A DNA stretch of 64,000 nt from Arachis hypogaea (taxonomy: Eukaryota; Streptophyta; Magnoliopsida; Fabales; Fabaceae): positions 64,605,772 through 64,669,771 of the forward strand of contig NC_092051.1 in assembly GCF_003086295.3 (NCBI RefSeq), read 5' to 3'. The notes under the pieces were generated by a model. That model did no database searches, was not told where the DNA came from, and worked only from the letters and a program-made list of their open reading frames with translations. Below, piece by piece: positions 1 to 11,995 of the stretch. Position 1 is the stretch's first letter. Each line of letters opens with the position of its first letter. Both the position numbers and the translations under genes were made by a program.

Positions 1-1394
1 TTAAACCAATGGCCTTGCACTCTCCTTTTGGATTCTCTTCTGTATTGCTTGGGAGAGTACTAGGAGGAGTTTCAGTGACTCTTTTACTCAGCTGGCCCAC
101 TTGTGCCTCCAAATTTCTAATGGAGGACCTTGTTTCATTCATGAAACTTAAAGTGGCCTTAGATAGATCAGAGGCTATATTTGCTAAGCTAGATGGATTC
201 TGCTCAGAATTCTCTGTCTGTTGCTGAGTGGATGATGGAAAAGGCTTGCTATTGCTAAACCTATTTCTTCCACCATTGTTAAAGCATTGTTGAGGCTTTT
301 GTTGATCCTTCCATGAGAAATTTGGATGATTCCTCCATGAGGGATTATAGGTGTTTCCATAGGGTTCACCCATGTAATTCACCTCTGCTATTGCAGGGTT
401 CTCAGGATCATAAGCTTCTTCCTCAGAAGATGCCTCTTGAGTACTGTTGGATGCAGCTTGCATTCCATTCAGACTCTGAGAAATCATATTGACTTGCTGA
501 GTCAATATTTTGTTCTGATCCAATATGGCATTCAGAGTATCAATTTCAAGAACTCCCTTCTTCTGAGGTGTCCCATTACTTACAGGATTCCTCTCAGAAG
601 TGTACATGAACTGGTTATTAGCAACATGTCAATGAGTTCTTGAGCTTCTGCAGGCATTTTCTTTAGGTGAATGGATCCACCTGCAGAATGGTCCAATGAC
701 ATCTTTGATAGTTCAGATAGACCATCATAGAATATATGTAGAATGGTCCATTCTAAAAGTATGTCAGAAGGACACTTTTTGGTCAGTTACTTATATCTCT
801 CCCAAGCTTCATAGAGGGATTCACCTTCTTTCTTTCTGAAGGTTTGAACATCCACTCTAAGCTTACTAAGATTTTAAGGAGGAAAGAACTTGGCTAAGAA
901 AGTCGTGACCAGCTTATCCCAAGAGTTCAGGCTATCTTTAGGTTGAAAGTCCAACCATACTCTAGCTCTGTCTCTTACAGCAACGGGAAAAGCATAAGCC
1001 TGTAGACCTCGGGGTCAACCCCATTGGTCTTAACAGTATCACAGATCTGCAAGAATTTAGTCAAGAACTGAAAAGAATCTTCTGATTGAAGTCCATGAAA
1101 CTTGCAGTTCTGTTGCATCAGAGAAACTATTTGAGGTTTAAGCTCAAAATTGTTTGCTCCAATGGCAGGGATTGAGATGCTTCTTCCATGTAAATTGGAA
1201 TTAGGTGCAGTGAAGTCACCAAGCATCCTCCTTGCATTGTTATTATTTTTGGCCATATCTTCTTCTTTTTCGAAAATTTCTGTCAGATTTTCTCCAGAGA
1301 GTTGTGCTTTAGCTTTCCTTAGCTTCCTCTTCAGAGTCCTTTTAGATTCAGGATCAGCTTCAACAAGAATGTTATTATCCTTGTTCCTGCTCAT
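1..1394 (-). pseudogene. Element L: gag pseudogene (Ty3/gypsy, Athila/Tat-like)
   Basis: Reads leftwards from an ATG at 1394 (product begins MSRNKDNN). It is the same gag as the plus-strand copy at 54474, sharing the conserved block ISIPAIGANNFELKPQ and the start of the retrotransposon gag domain. Gag would form the cytoplasmic virus-like particle. The frame is lost near 985, where one base is missing relative to the 54474 copy, so the C-terminal half (RARTWLD-type capsid region, then the segment ending near the window edge) continues out of frame and meets further stops. It runs off the left edge before the protease. The start is chosen because the second copy begins at the same place. Non-functional copy; identity confident. 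Confidence 0.85.
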
Positions 1395-3000
1395 ATGAAA
1401 AAGAAGAAGAAAGCAGAAAAGAAAATATGGAATCCTCTATGTCACAGTATAGAGATTCTTTTATGTGAGTAGAAGAAAGTAAGAATAGAAGAAGGAAAAG
1501 ATGAGAATCCAAACACAAGGGTGAGGATAGAAGTATTAATGGATGAATAAATAAATAGAAGGAGATTAGAGATGAGAGAAGAATTCGAAAATTTAACAAA
1601 ATAAAATAAAAATATTTTAAATTTAAATTTAAAATTCGAAAATTAAAATTGAAATTAAAATAAAGTAAAATTAAAACAATTAATTAGTTAAAAAGGAATT
1701 TTTGAAAAAGAGGAAGGGATTTTCGAAAATTAGAGAGGGGGTTAGTTAGGTAGTTTTGAAAAAGATATGATTGAAACTAAAAGATATGATTGATTAAAAG
1801 AGATTTGAAATTTGTTTTTGAAAAAGATATGATTGAAATTGAAAAAGATATGATTGAAACAAAAAGATAAGATTGATTGATAAGGATTTGAAAATCAATT
1901 TTAAAAAGATAAGAGGTTAGGGGAGAAGTTAGAAAGAATTTTGAAATTGATTTTGAAAAAGATATGATTGAAATTGAAAAAGATATGATAAGGAATTGAA
2001 AAGATTTAATTTTGAAAACTAAAGTTGATTACTTGACTAACAAGAAACAAAAAGATATGATTTTAAAATTTAAGGATTGAACTTTTCTTAATAGGCAAGT
2101 AACAACTTAATATTTTTGAATCAATCATATTAAATGTTGGTATTAATTTCAAAAATATGAAATGAAAATAAGAAAAAAATTTTGAAAATCAATTTGAAAT
2201 TTTCGAAAATTATGGAAGAAAAATGAAAAGGATTTGATTTTTGAAAAAGATTTTGAAAAAGATAAGATTTTCAAATTGAAAATTTGAGTTGACTCATAAG
2301 AAACAATTGAATTTTAAAAATTTTTGAAAGAGTCAATCCAAATTTTCGAAATTTTTAGAGAGAAAAAGGGAAAGATATTTTTATTTTTGAATTTTTAATG
2401 ATGAGAGAGAGAAAAACATAAAATTGACACAAAACATAAAAATTATGAATCAAAATAACTAATGCATGCAAGAACACTATGAATGTTAAGATGAACACCA
2501 AGAATACTTTGAAGATCAAGATGAACATCAAGACTTATTTTTGAAAATTTTCAAGAAAAGAAAAACATGCAAGACACCAAACTTAGAAATTTTCAAACTT
2601 TAGACACTAACAAATTGAAAATGCATATGAAAAACACGTAAAGACACAAAACAAGAAAATAAGAGGATCATACAAGAAGACTGGCCAATAACAACTTGAA
2701 GATCATGAAGAATGCAATGCATGAAATTTTCGAAAATAATTTTTAGAAAATTAAAAAAATGCAATTGACACCAAACTTAAAACTTGACTCTAGACTCAAA
2801 CAAGAAACACAAAATATTTTTGGTTTTATTATTTTATTAAACTTTTTTTTTATTTTTTTTCGAAATTTAATTGGAAAAACGAAAAATAAAGAAAATGTTT
2901 TTTGTATTTTTCGAAAATAAGAAATAAAAAGCATAAAATTAACATAAAATTACCTAATCTGAGAGATAGGATGAACCGTCAGTTGTCCAAACTCGAACAA
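1395..3000 (-). other. Element L: 5' untranslated leader, no gene
   Basis: AT-rich, low-complexity sequence between gag and PBS, with many copies of gatttgaaaaagatatgatt-type words. Only short chance frames occur. The same kind of leader is seen at 49717-50437, 52041-52710 and 53786-54473. It contains copies of the PPT-like word caccaaactta (for example near 2763). Confidence 0.7.
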
Positions 3001-3018
3001 TCCCCAGCAACGGCGCCA
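3001..3018 (-). promoter_or_regulatory. Element L: primer-binding site (tRNA-Asp type)
   Basis: tccccagcaacggcgcca differs by one base from the 3' end of plant tRNA-Asp (…CCCCGGCAACGGCGCCA). It lies 6 bases from the LTR start at 3025, as expected for minus-strand DNA priming of an element read on the minus strand. Confidence 0.85.
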
Positions 3019-3024
3019 AAAACT

Positions 3025-4170
3025 TGGTATGCGAAATCGTGATCATTCCTTCCTTTGGTAACGGTGCTAAAAGCTCAATACGCACATTCATGTTCTTGAT
3101 TCTGTTTCACAACTTCGTACAACTAACCAGCAAGTGCACTGGGTCGTCCAAGTAATAAACCTTACGTGAGTAAGGGTCGATCCCACGGAGATTGTCGGCT
3201 TGAAGCAAGCTATGGTCACCTTGTAAATCTCAGTCAGGCGGATTCAACTGATTTTATGAATTGATAAGTAAAAGATAAATAAAATATAAAATAAGATAGT
3301 GGTACTTATGTAATTCATTGGTGAGAATTTCAGATAAGCGTATAGAGATGCTTTCGTCCCTCTGAACCTCTACTTTCCTGCTGTCTTCATCCAATCCTTC
3401 CTACTCCTTTCCATGGCAAGCTGTATGTTAGGCATCACCGTTGTCAATGGCCACCTGTCCTCTCAGTGAAAATGGTCCAATGCACTGTCACTGCATGGCT
3501 AATCATCTGTCGGTTCTCGATCATACTGGAATAGGATCCATTGATCCTTTTGCGTCTGTCACTACGCCCAGCACTCGTGAGTTTGAAGCTCGTCACAATC
3601 ATTCAATCTCTGAATCCTACTCGGAATACCACAGACAATGTTTAGACTTTCCGGATTCTCAAGAATGGCCGTCCATGGGTTCTAACTTATACCACGAAGA
3701 CACTAATAACTCGGACTCGGTCCCCTGTATTAGATACCCAAGAGATATCCATTCAATGTAAGGTAGAACGGAAGTGGTTGTCAGGCACGCGTTCATAAGT
3801 TGAGAATGATGATGACTGTCACAATCATCACATCCATCATATTGAAGTGCGAATGCATATCTTAGAAGCAGAATAAGTTGAATTGAATAGAAAAACAATA
3901 GTACTTTGCATTAATCTTTGAGGAACAGCAGAGCTCCACACCTTAATCTATAGTGTGTAGAAACTCTACCGTTGAAAATACACAAGTGATAAATTTTCAG
4001 GCATGGCCGAATGGCCAGCCCTCACAAAAGTCTAAGATAGCATAAAACTAATCAAAGATGATCCAAAGATATTCCAAAGATATAAACATAATAGTAAAAA
4101 GTCCTATTTATACTAAACTAGTTACTAGGGTTTGCAGAATTGTGTAAATGATGCAGAAATCCACTTCTGG
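3025..4170 (-). mobile_element. Element L: 5' LTR, truncated
   Basis: Begins tggtatgcg (the LTR end next to the PBS) and follows the TGATGAGCGG-family LTRs at 14106, 50462 and others: U5 hairpin block near 3130-3185, the conserved caagctatggtcacc region, and the segment equivalent to the TATA region near 4100. Homology stops at about 4170, just after agaaatccacttctgg, where other copies continue with cccacttggtgtgtgc. The palindrome array and outer end are therefore missing. Sequence to the right belongs to element F. Confidence 0.8.
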
Positions 4171-5158
4171 TTAACTGCTGAGTGGTATGATCATAGTTTG
4201 CCCTGTTTGATGTTGTCTGCTGCATTCTCATTTTGTGATTGTGTTGCTGCTGCCTGGTTATGTATCTATTACTTGGCTATTGTCTTGTGGATACATATGC
4301 CCTTCCTGTTGTTTTCTGCCTATCTAGGAACGTCCAATATTATGCCGGAATGCTGCCCGATTTTTCAAAAACTATTTTAACTTCATATTCCCACTCTGGA
4401 TTGAACTTGGCATTTTCAAATTGCTTTTTGCCGAACCCACACCAAGTTCAGCCCCCGGGACACTTGGGTCAGTTTTTCTATTTTCATTTTGGTTTCCCTA
4501 TTAGTAGTGCCTACATGAACTTCAGGAAAGCGCTTAAATGTTTCATTGAACCATGGTTTGCACTTTCCTTTTCCAATGTACATTCTTTCAACATAATTTC
4601 ACTCTATTTGGTTTTCACCCCTTCACAATTACACCAATGCACTCTATTGCTTACAACATCAATTATTGCAAACCCAATGGCCAAAGAATTGACTGATGAC
4701 TTGTTTCAATTAATTGCTTTTCTTGTAATTTTATATTTCATCATCAATGGCTGCACTTTCCTTATGTATGTGAACATGCTTGTTGTAACCATTCTGCATT
4801 TCTCTGTTAATTAGGCTATTCCCCATCATACCACTAACTTTCAATTTCGTTTTTCAAATTTTTCTAACTCACTAACTTGTCTAACCTTCTAACTTCACTT
4901 TTCAGTTCACCTAACTCTCTAACTATTCTTTTGAGGTGTGATGATGAATATGCCTAATGCATGAGTTTTATATTACATTGGTTGAATTGTTGAATTCTTG
5001 GTCTATGGCTATGTTTTCTGTGCTTACTTACATTCCAAGTTTTAAATTTTGGTTCACATCATGATTACTTGTCTTTCATCTTACATCCTGAACTTGCTCT
5101 TCCTTGCTTCCTGCTACTTGTTTATTTGCTTATACTCTGTTCTATTCTAATTTTCAGG
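4171..5158 (+). other. Element F: leader or intron upstream of the extra ORF
   Basis: Pyrimidine-rich, T-rich sequence with no recognisable protein. Open frames here (the longest 4239-4814) are hydrophobic translations of T-rich DNA and match nothing I know. It ends in ctattctaattttcag, a good 3' splice site immediately before the ATG at 5159, so at least the last part is probably an intron of a spliced subgenomic RNA. Confidence 0.5.
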
Positions 5159-6528
5159 ATGTTGGCTAAAGGGAAAGGCAAGGCCCCCTCCAGAAAGAGG
5201 AAAAGGGCCCCAGATTCCACTTTCTCTCCTTATGTGGATTATTCGAAAAATCCTATTGATGAGGTGGAGAGAGCAAACCAATCCCTGCCTGCCCAGGATT
5301 CACTCAAGTTCCCAAATCTCTACTGTGAACTTCAGTTCCCAAGCTACAACTCAAAGAACTTGAACATTAAAAAGAGGTTGGCCCTTCCATCCGACCTGCG
5401 GCAAACAATTAATAACCGCATTGAAAGGATGGGTTTGGACTTTGTGGATCGAGAGCTCAGCCGGGTGAACCGGTCTTGGGTGCAGGAATTCTATTGCAAC
5501 TTCTTCCGTCACACCCTTGACTCGGTTCTGGTTAGAGGTATTCAGGTGCCCATCACTGAGCAGGCCATTGAGGACGATCTTACTTATAGGCCCAAGGCGA
5601 GTGATACTGATGCCTTTGAGCAGGCCGAGGTGGAGCTCCACTGCATGACCTTCGATTTTGATGCCTTGAGGGCAGTGGTAGCTACCCCGGAGGATCCCTG
5701 GGTCATGGATACGGAGAACAAGGCACCCAAGGGGATGCGCTTTATCTATCTGAGCAAGGAAGCCAAGATATGGCAACAGATTTTCGCCCATTACCTCATG
5801 CTGACTACTCACTTCTCAGAGATCCCTGTGGCTATGTTGATCCTAATCAGCTGTGTGCTAGAGGGGAAGGTAGTCTACTTCCCTCGACTGATCAGGCAGT
5901 TCATGTGGCGGGCCCACATCAGAGGTATCTTTCCATTCCCCGTCCTTGTCACACAGATGATTCAGCGGGCCAGTGTCCAGTGGCTACCGGAGGACGTATC
6001 ACCACCCCCACCGCTCCCTGAAAAGGAGTCAGAGACCATTCCATGGGGCTCCTGGGTGACAAAAAGCCTCCTTCCGGGCGCAGATCTCGGGCTAGAGCAG
6101 CAGAGGATGGAGCTGGACCTTCTTCATTATCTACCCCAACAGGACCCTCTACATCAGCAGCTGCAGTAGCACTTTCTTTACCACCACCACCACCAGCACC
6201 TCAGCCGACTTACTTACTGGTTCAGCATCTTTTCCAGTTTATGGAGCGCAGCAACCGTCAGATCATGCGTTGCCTAGATTGGATTGATCAGATGTTTGTG
6301 GCCCAGGGCCTTGAGTTGCGACCCCTTCCAGAGTCCTCCGGTTCAGATGAGGAGACCCATGGGGAGGAGCGTGCAGATTTACATGATAAGGATACTCATG
6401 TGGCGGAGCAGGTTCATGTGGAGACTGCACCACAGACCCAGGCTACCCAGGAGACACCCCAGCCACAGCCACAGCCCCAGTCAGAGCCAGAGTCGACCGG
6501 CGTACCTCTCCCTGAGCCTGAGGATTAG
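5159..6528 (+). pseudogene. Element F: env-position extra ORF (plant Transpos_32-like), one frameshift
   Basis: Starts MLAKGKGKAPSRKRKRAP; the basic N-terminus resembles the starts of the extra ORFs at 15744, 43786 and 57237. The middle carries the family signature: a VQEFYCNFF motif, then an LVRG segment, then GKVVYFPRLI and the FPFPVLVT region. The C-terminal part is Pro/Gln rich (PQPQPQPQ). It is read in two frames: the first is open to 6169, the second from 6043 to 6528; the switch lies at the A-run near 6061-6066, consistent with loss of one A. Such ORFs lie 3' of pol in Athila-type elements; the function is unknown. I prefer the ATG at 5159 to an upstream one at 5069 because a splice acceptor ends two bases before it. 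Confidence 0.75.
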
Positions 6529-6565
6529 CATCGGGGACAATGCTTGATCTTAAGTGTGGGGAGGT
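6527..6565 (+). promoter_or_regulatory. Element F: internal stem-loop plus PPT-like tract (copy 1)
   Basis: AGCAT/ATGCT stem (6527-6531 with 6540-6544) around a loop containing GGGGA, overlapping the extra-ORF stop codon, then ttaagtgtggggaggt at 6550-6565. This tract repeats the true PPT before the LTR at 8239. Confidence 0.6.
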
Positions 6566-8199
6566 TTCCATTGGCACCATTGGTGGATCGGTGAACATTT
6601 TGGCATATTTTCTAGTTATATTCTCCTAGTTATCTTGTTTTGCACACTGTTGTATATATTGGTTGTTTTGGATTACTTTGGATACTTTTACCTTAGTTGT
6701 TGCATACTTTGTCATTTTGGATGTTAGGTATTTTAGATGCTAGATTTCATACTTTAGTTGGATTTTTCTTATATAGTTATCTTCTAGCTTGTGGTTGTGA
6801 TTAGAAATTATTTTGGATTTCTTAAGACTTAGTTAAACCCTTTTGCATGTAAACTTGTTTTGATTAGAAAAGGAAAGGGTAAACTATGGAATCTTTGAAC
6901 CTTTCCAATCACAACAATACTTAGTCAACATGATGAAATTTTTTCATGGAATCCATCTAGAGAGCATAACCCAATTGATTGAAAACTCTTGAAACTTGCT
7001 TGAATTCATATTTTGTGAAATATGTATTGAGCCAAGAACACAAGCATGTGAGATTTGAGCCTGTTGATGTGGTTACATTTTATAACCACCCATTTTCCAT
7101 TCTTGTGTGTGATTGTCTCTTCCTATGATTGTGATCCTTGGTTTGCTTGATTCTATATATCCATTTATTCTTTGTATTCATGCATTTATATGATTGAGGC
7201 CATTATTTCAATTAGCTCACTTACCCAAATAGCCTACCTTCTATCCTCCATTGTTAACTAATTTTGAGCCTACGTTTAACCCAATTGTTCTTATTTTAGC
7301 ACATTACAAGCCTAAAACGGAAAATAATAAAGTCCCTTGTTTAGATCTTTGATTGGCTTAGGCTAATGGGAGTGTCTTATATTCATGTTTGGGGAGATTA
7401 GGAATATTAGTTGGGATAAAAGAGTGTTTTTCATTTGTATTTAGGAAATTGGGTGTATACTCATGTATTGATTAAATGTGTAGACCTTATGCATTGAAAA
7501 AAAAGGGGAAATAGAAAAAGAAACAAAAAGAAGAGAAAAAAAAGAAAATAAATAGGAAAAGAAAGAAACAAAGAAAAAGAAAGGAATAAAAAGGGGACAA
7601 AATGCCCCAAAGCAAAGCTCAATAAGGATCAATGCATAAGTGTTGGGAAAATCAAAAGAAATGCATGAATATGTAAAAAGTGAAGGGTGGTTGGTTAGGA
7701 TAGATTAGAATTTGTATAGGTCATTGTATAGGTTAGGTGGGAAAGTCTAGGTTAATCAAAGATTCAAATCCCTAGTCCACTTGACCATATATGATCCCAC
7801 CTTGCCTCATGATGAATGAATGCATACATTGAATGATTGTTGATTGTTAGATGAAGAACAAATTTTGAAAAATGTGATTAGGAGAGAATTGAGTGAATAA
7901 CCCCTAAACACTTGAGTGAATAGAGCGGATACACATCCGGTGAGGGTTCAATAGATCAATTACATGTATTCACCCCTATTATCTATATTCTTACAAGTTT
8001 GAATTTCTTTTGATAATTCAATACGATTGTGGTTTGGGCTTGACCCTATTACTCTAGCTATTATGCTCATATATATTCTCTTGGAAGTTGAATCATTTTG
8101 ACCAAGCATTTGCATTCACCCTAGGTAGTTGCATTTAGATAGGATTCATGTAGTTTAGTTGCATTAAATAAATATCATACCCCTTGTTTCCCTTTTAAT
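6566..8199 (+). other. Element F: 3' untranslated region with purine tract
   Basis: No coding signal. It holds a pure A/G-rich tract at about 7496-7604 (aaaaaaggggaaatagaaaa…), similar in place to purine tracts before the 3' LTRs of I (near 17690) and D (58790-58880). The rest is unremarkable AT-rich sequence. Confidence 0.6.
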
Positions 8200-8238
8200 T
8201 TAGCATGAGGAAATGCTAAGGTTTAAGTGTGGGGAGGT
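8200..8238 (+). promoter_or_regulatory. Element F: stem-loop and polypurine tract before 3' LTR
   Basis: A perfect 7-bp stem TTAGCAT/ATGCTAA (8200-8206 with 8213-8219) closes a GAGGAA loop, then tttaagtgtggggaggt abuts the LTR TG at 8239. The PPT primes plus-strand DNA synthesis. The stem recalls the unrelated-sequence stems next to other PPTs in this window. Confidence 0.75.
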
Positions 8239-11200
8239 TGATAAACCCCGTTTTCAGGGTTTATCTTGTGTTGGATTTAGAGTATTTTGCTAACCTTTTC
8301 TCACATTTAGCCAATGATTTAGCATGATTGTGTGATCTCTCTCTTATTTGTGCGTAAGTGTAAAAAGCATGCTTTTTGGTATCTGATTAGATAACTTTAA
8401 CTTCTCCTTGATTCCATAAGATGCCTTGATATGTTTGTTAGCAATCTCAGGTTGAAAAAGGCTAGGAATGAATCAAAGGAGCAAGGAAGGAAGCATGCAA
8501 GTGGAGAAGATCATGAAAAGCCAAAGAGTTGAACTCGGCCATGGACGCGCGCACGCACCAGGCGCTTACGCGCACATTGCGAACTTACCCATGGACGCGT
8601 ACGCGTGCTGTGCGCGTACGCGTCGGTGCTGATTTATGATTTTTTTAATGAAAATGTGGCCAGCGAATTCTCAAAGCCTGTAGGGCCCAATCCAAGCCAA
8701 CTTTGGTGCCAAAACACTCAAAAGGACCAAGGATTGAAGGGGGATGATCATCTTGAATCATAACACACATTAGGATTAGAATTAGGATTAGGTTTAGCTC
8801 AATAGTTTAGATCTAGGTTTTAATTCATGCTTTCTTCTTCTTCTACCTTTCAATTCTACGTTGTTACATTCATTACCTTTCTATTGTTGATATTACTTCC
8901 TTCTATTTTGTTTGTAGATCTACTCTTGTACATTCTATTTTCTTTTAATGCAATTTGAAGTAATTCATAATAATTGTGTTTCTTTTGATTGTTGTTATTA
9001 ATTCCTTGCAATAAGTAGTTGTTAGATTTCATTGTTGTTACCAATTTACTTTGCTTCCCTTCTATGCCTTCCAAGAGTTTGATGAAATGCTTGGTTGGAC
9101 TTTAGTATAGATTTTGTTCCCCTTTGCCTAGGTGGAGTAATTAGTGACGCTTGAGTTATCTAATTCCTTTGTTGATTGATAATTAGAAGTTGCTAATTGA
9201 TTTGGATACCACTAAAGCTAGTCTTTCCCTTGGGAGTTGGCTAGGACTTATGGAATCAAGTTGATTCATCCACTTGACTTTCTTCCATGGTTAGAGGTTA
9301 ACTAAGTGGTAGCAATGGATAATTTGTGGTCACAATTGAGGAGGATAACTAGGATAGGACTTCTAGTTCTCATATCTAGCCAAGAGCTTTGTTAGTTGTT
9401 AGTTCATTTTCTTCGCCATTTATTTTTCTTGTCTAAAATCTCAAAAACCCCAAATATAACTCATAACCAATAACAAGACACTTTATTGCGATTCCAAGGG
9501 AGAACGACCCGAGGTTCAATAATTCGGTTTATAAATTTAGGGGTTTGTACTAGTGAAAAACAATCTTTTGTATGAAAGGAATATTGCTTGGTTTAGGAAC
9601 TATATTACAACGAGCTTTCAATTGTGAATTCTAGACCACACAATAGTCCAATTGATGAGTGGATAATTTATACGCTTTTTGGCATTGTTTTTAGTATGTT
9701 TTTAGTATATTTTAGTTAGTTTTTATTATGTTTTTATTAGTTTTTTAAATAAAAATCACATTTCTGGACTTTACTATGAGTTTGTGTGTTTTTCTGTGAT
9801 TTCAGGTATTTTCTGGCTGAAATTGAGGGACCTGAGCAAAAATCTGATTCAGAGGCTGAAAAAGGACTGCAGACGCTGTTGGATTCTGACCTTTCTGCAC
9901 TCGAAGTGGATTTTCTGGAGCTACAGATACCCAATTGGCGCACTCTCAATTGCGTTGGAAAGTATACATCCTGGGCTTTCCAGCAATTTATAATAGTTCA
10001 TACTTTGCTCGAGATTTAATGGCCCAAACCGGTGTTCCAAGTCAGCATAGAAATTCTGGCGTCAAAACGCCAGAACTGGCATAAAAGCTGGAGTTAAACG
10101 CCAAAACTTGCACAAAAGCTGGCGTTTAACTCCAAGAAAAGCCTCTACACATGAAAGCTTCAACGCTCAGCCCAAGCACACACCAAGTGGGCCCTGAAGT
10201 GGATTCTGCATCATTTACTCATTTCTGTAAACCCTAGGTTACTAGTTTTCTACAAATAGGACCTTTTGCTATTGTATTTTACACACTTGATCATACTTTT
10301 GATCTTGGTTCTTCTGGTTCCCTCTCTGGGGCTGAAGCCAATGATCACCATTATTACTTTTGTATTTTCAACGGTGGAGTTTCTACATACCATAGATTAA
10401 GGTGTGGAGCTCTGCTGTTCCTCATGAATTAATGCAAAGTACTATTGTTTTTCTATTCAACTCAAGCCTATTTCTATTCTAAGATATCCATTCGTTCTTC
10501 AACATGACGAATGCGATGATCCGTGACACTCATCACCATTCTCACCTATGAACGCGTGCCTGACAACCACTTCTATTCTACATGCAAACAAACTTGAATG
10601 TGTATCTCTTGGATTTCTAATCTAAGATTAGAACCTTCGTGGTATAGGCTAGAATCATTGGCGGCCATTCCTGAGATTCGGAAAGTCTAAACCTTGTCTG
10701 TGGTATTCCGAGTAGGATTAGGGAAGGGATGACTGTGACGAGCTTCAAACTCGCGACTGTTGGGCGTAGTGACAGACGCAAAAGAATCAATGGATCCTAT
10801 TCCAACATGATCGAGAACCAACAGCTGATTAGTCGTGCGGTGATAGTGCATTTGGAACATTTTAACTGAGAGGACGGGAGGTAGCCATTGACAACGGTGA
10901 AACCCAACATACAGCTTGCCATGGAAAGGAGGATGAATGATTGGAAGAAGGCAATAGGAAAGCAGAGTTTCAGAAGGAACAAAGCATCTCCATACGCTTA
11001 TTTGAAATTCCTACCAATGAATTGCCTAAGTATCTCTATCTTTATTTTATATTTTATTCATCTTTTAATTATCAATTCTCCATAACCATTTGAATCCGCC
11101 TGACTGATATTTACAAGATGACCATAGCTTGCTTGAAGTCGACAGTCTCCGTGGGATCGACCCTTACTCACGTAAGGTTTATTACTTGGACGACCCAGTG

Positions 11201-11310
11201 CACTTGTTGTTTAGTTGAGCGGAATTGTGACAAAGAGTTGAGATTACGATTGTGCGTACCAAGTTGTTGGCGCCATTGATGATCACGATTCCGTGCACCA
11301 CCAATCATCA
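8239..11310 (+). mobile_element. Element F: 3' LTR (TGATAAACC family), split by a solo LTR
   Basis: LTR sequence occupies 8239-9652 and 11306-11310 (about 1.42 kb); solo LTR S1 with one copy of its TSD sits between. It starts TGATAAACCCCG and ends ccaatcatca. A GC-rich array of ACGCG words lies at about 8540-8630, 300 bp into the LTR, including an inverted pair of the GGACGCGTACGCG type. N at 62913 is a diverged member of the same family. After 11310 the sequence is the gag of element I, so F inserted into I. Confidence 0.7.
9653..11300 (+). mobile_element. Solo LTR S1 (TGATGAGYGG family) with TSD ccaat
   Basis: 1,648 bp running from tgatgagtgg to cgtgcacca, flanked by ccaat at 9648-9652 and 11301-11305. 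No PBS, PPT or internal sequence is attached, so it is a solo LTR formed by LTR-LTR recombination. It contains a palindrome array at 10053-10135 and a U5 stem-loop at 11162-11177. It is very close to the D 3' LTR at 59479-61125. Confidence 0.88.
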
Positions 11311-11990
11311 AAGAACCACCCCAATCTGAGGTGGGGAGACAATCAGAATCAAAACTCATGGTAGAGAAACTCAACCTAGAACAATTCCAGAAACACAAAC
11401 CATCAAAACCATCAAAACACTAACCAAAACCAATACAGAAAAACCACAAAACAATCAACCCCAACCCAACTACTATCTACCCAACAACCCATCCACTAAC
11501 CAAAATAACTATCATCCACCCTCAACATCCCATAATCAACCACAACTACCCCAAGAATCTCAAAGGTTCTCCAACTCGGAGATAATAATGGAAAAGATGT
11601 TCAAGCATCAAGAATTGGCCCATATGAACCATGAAGCTTCACTGTAGAATCTAGAGAGGCAAATTGGCCAATTGTCTAAGCAAACTGTGGCTGAAAGAGC
11701 ACCAAATGCATTACCAAGTGACACCATTCCCAATCCCAAAGAAGAATGCAAAGCAATCCAATTCAGGAGTGGAAGAACCTTGGAGAATGGCAAAGAAGCT
11801 AACAAGAAGCCTGTGGAGAATGATATTGGCAGCAAGAAGTAAGTAGGAGAAAAAGACAAGCAAGACCAAGAGAATCTCAAGGAGAAAGAGGAACCTCAAG
11901 CTTCAAAGAAGGGGAAGTAGATTATTAAGGAACATTCACAAGCACAGAGGAAAGAAGTGAAGCCTTACACTTCTCCTCTACCATATCCTT
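11311..11990 (+). pseudogene. Element I: gag C-terminal region, broken
   Basis: The Asn/Pro/Gln-rich stretch (near 11400-11580) followed by LERQIGQLSKQT and an IQ..SGR motif is the usual C-terminal part of Athila/Tat gag, just before protease. The same region at 61136-61811 is largely open, whereas here stops occur at about 11645, 11840 and 11918. Its N-terminal part is absent because element F inserted on the left (junction 11310/11311). Confidence 0.75.
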
Positions 11991-11995
11991 AGAGA

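Noticed and set aside
4239..4814. 191-codon open frame rich in hydrophobic residues
   Set aside because: Translation of T-rich leader/intron; no domain, no homologue elsewhere in the window, and it lies just upstream of a splice acceptor.
7441..7632. Minus-strand frame of Phe/Ser/Leu
   Set aside because: It is only the reverse of the A/G tract in the F 3' region.
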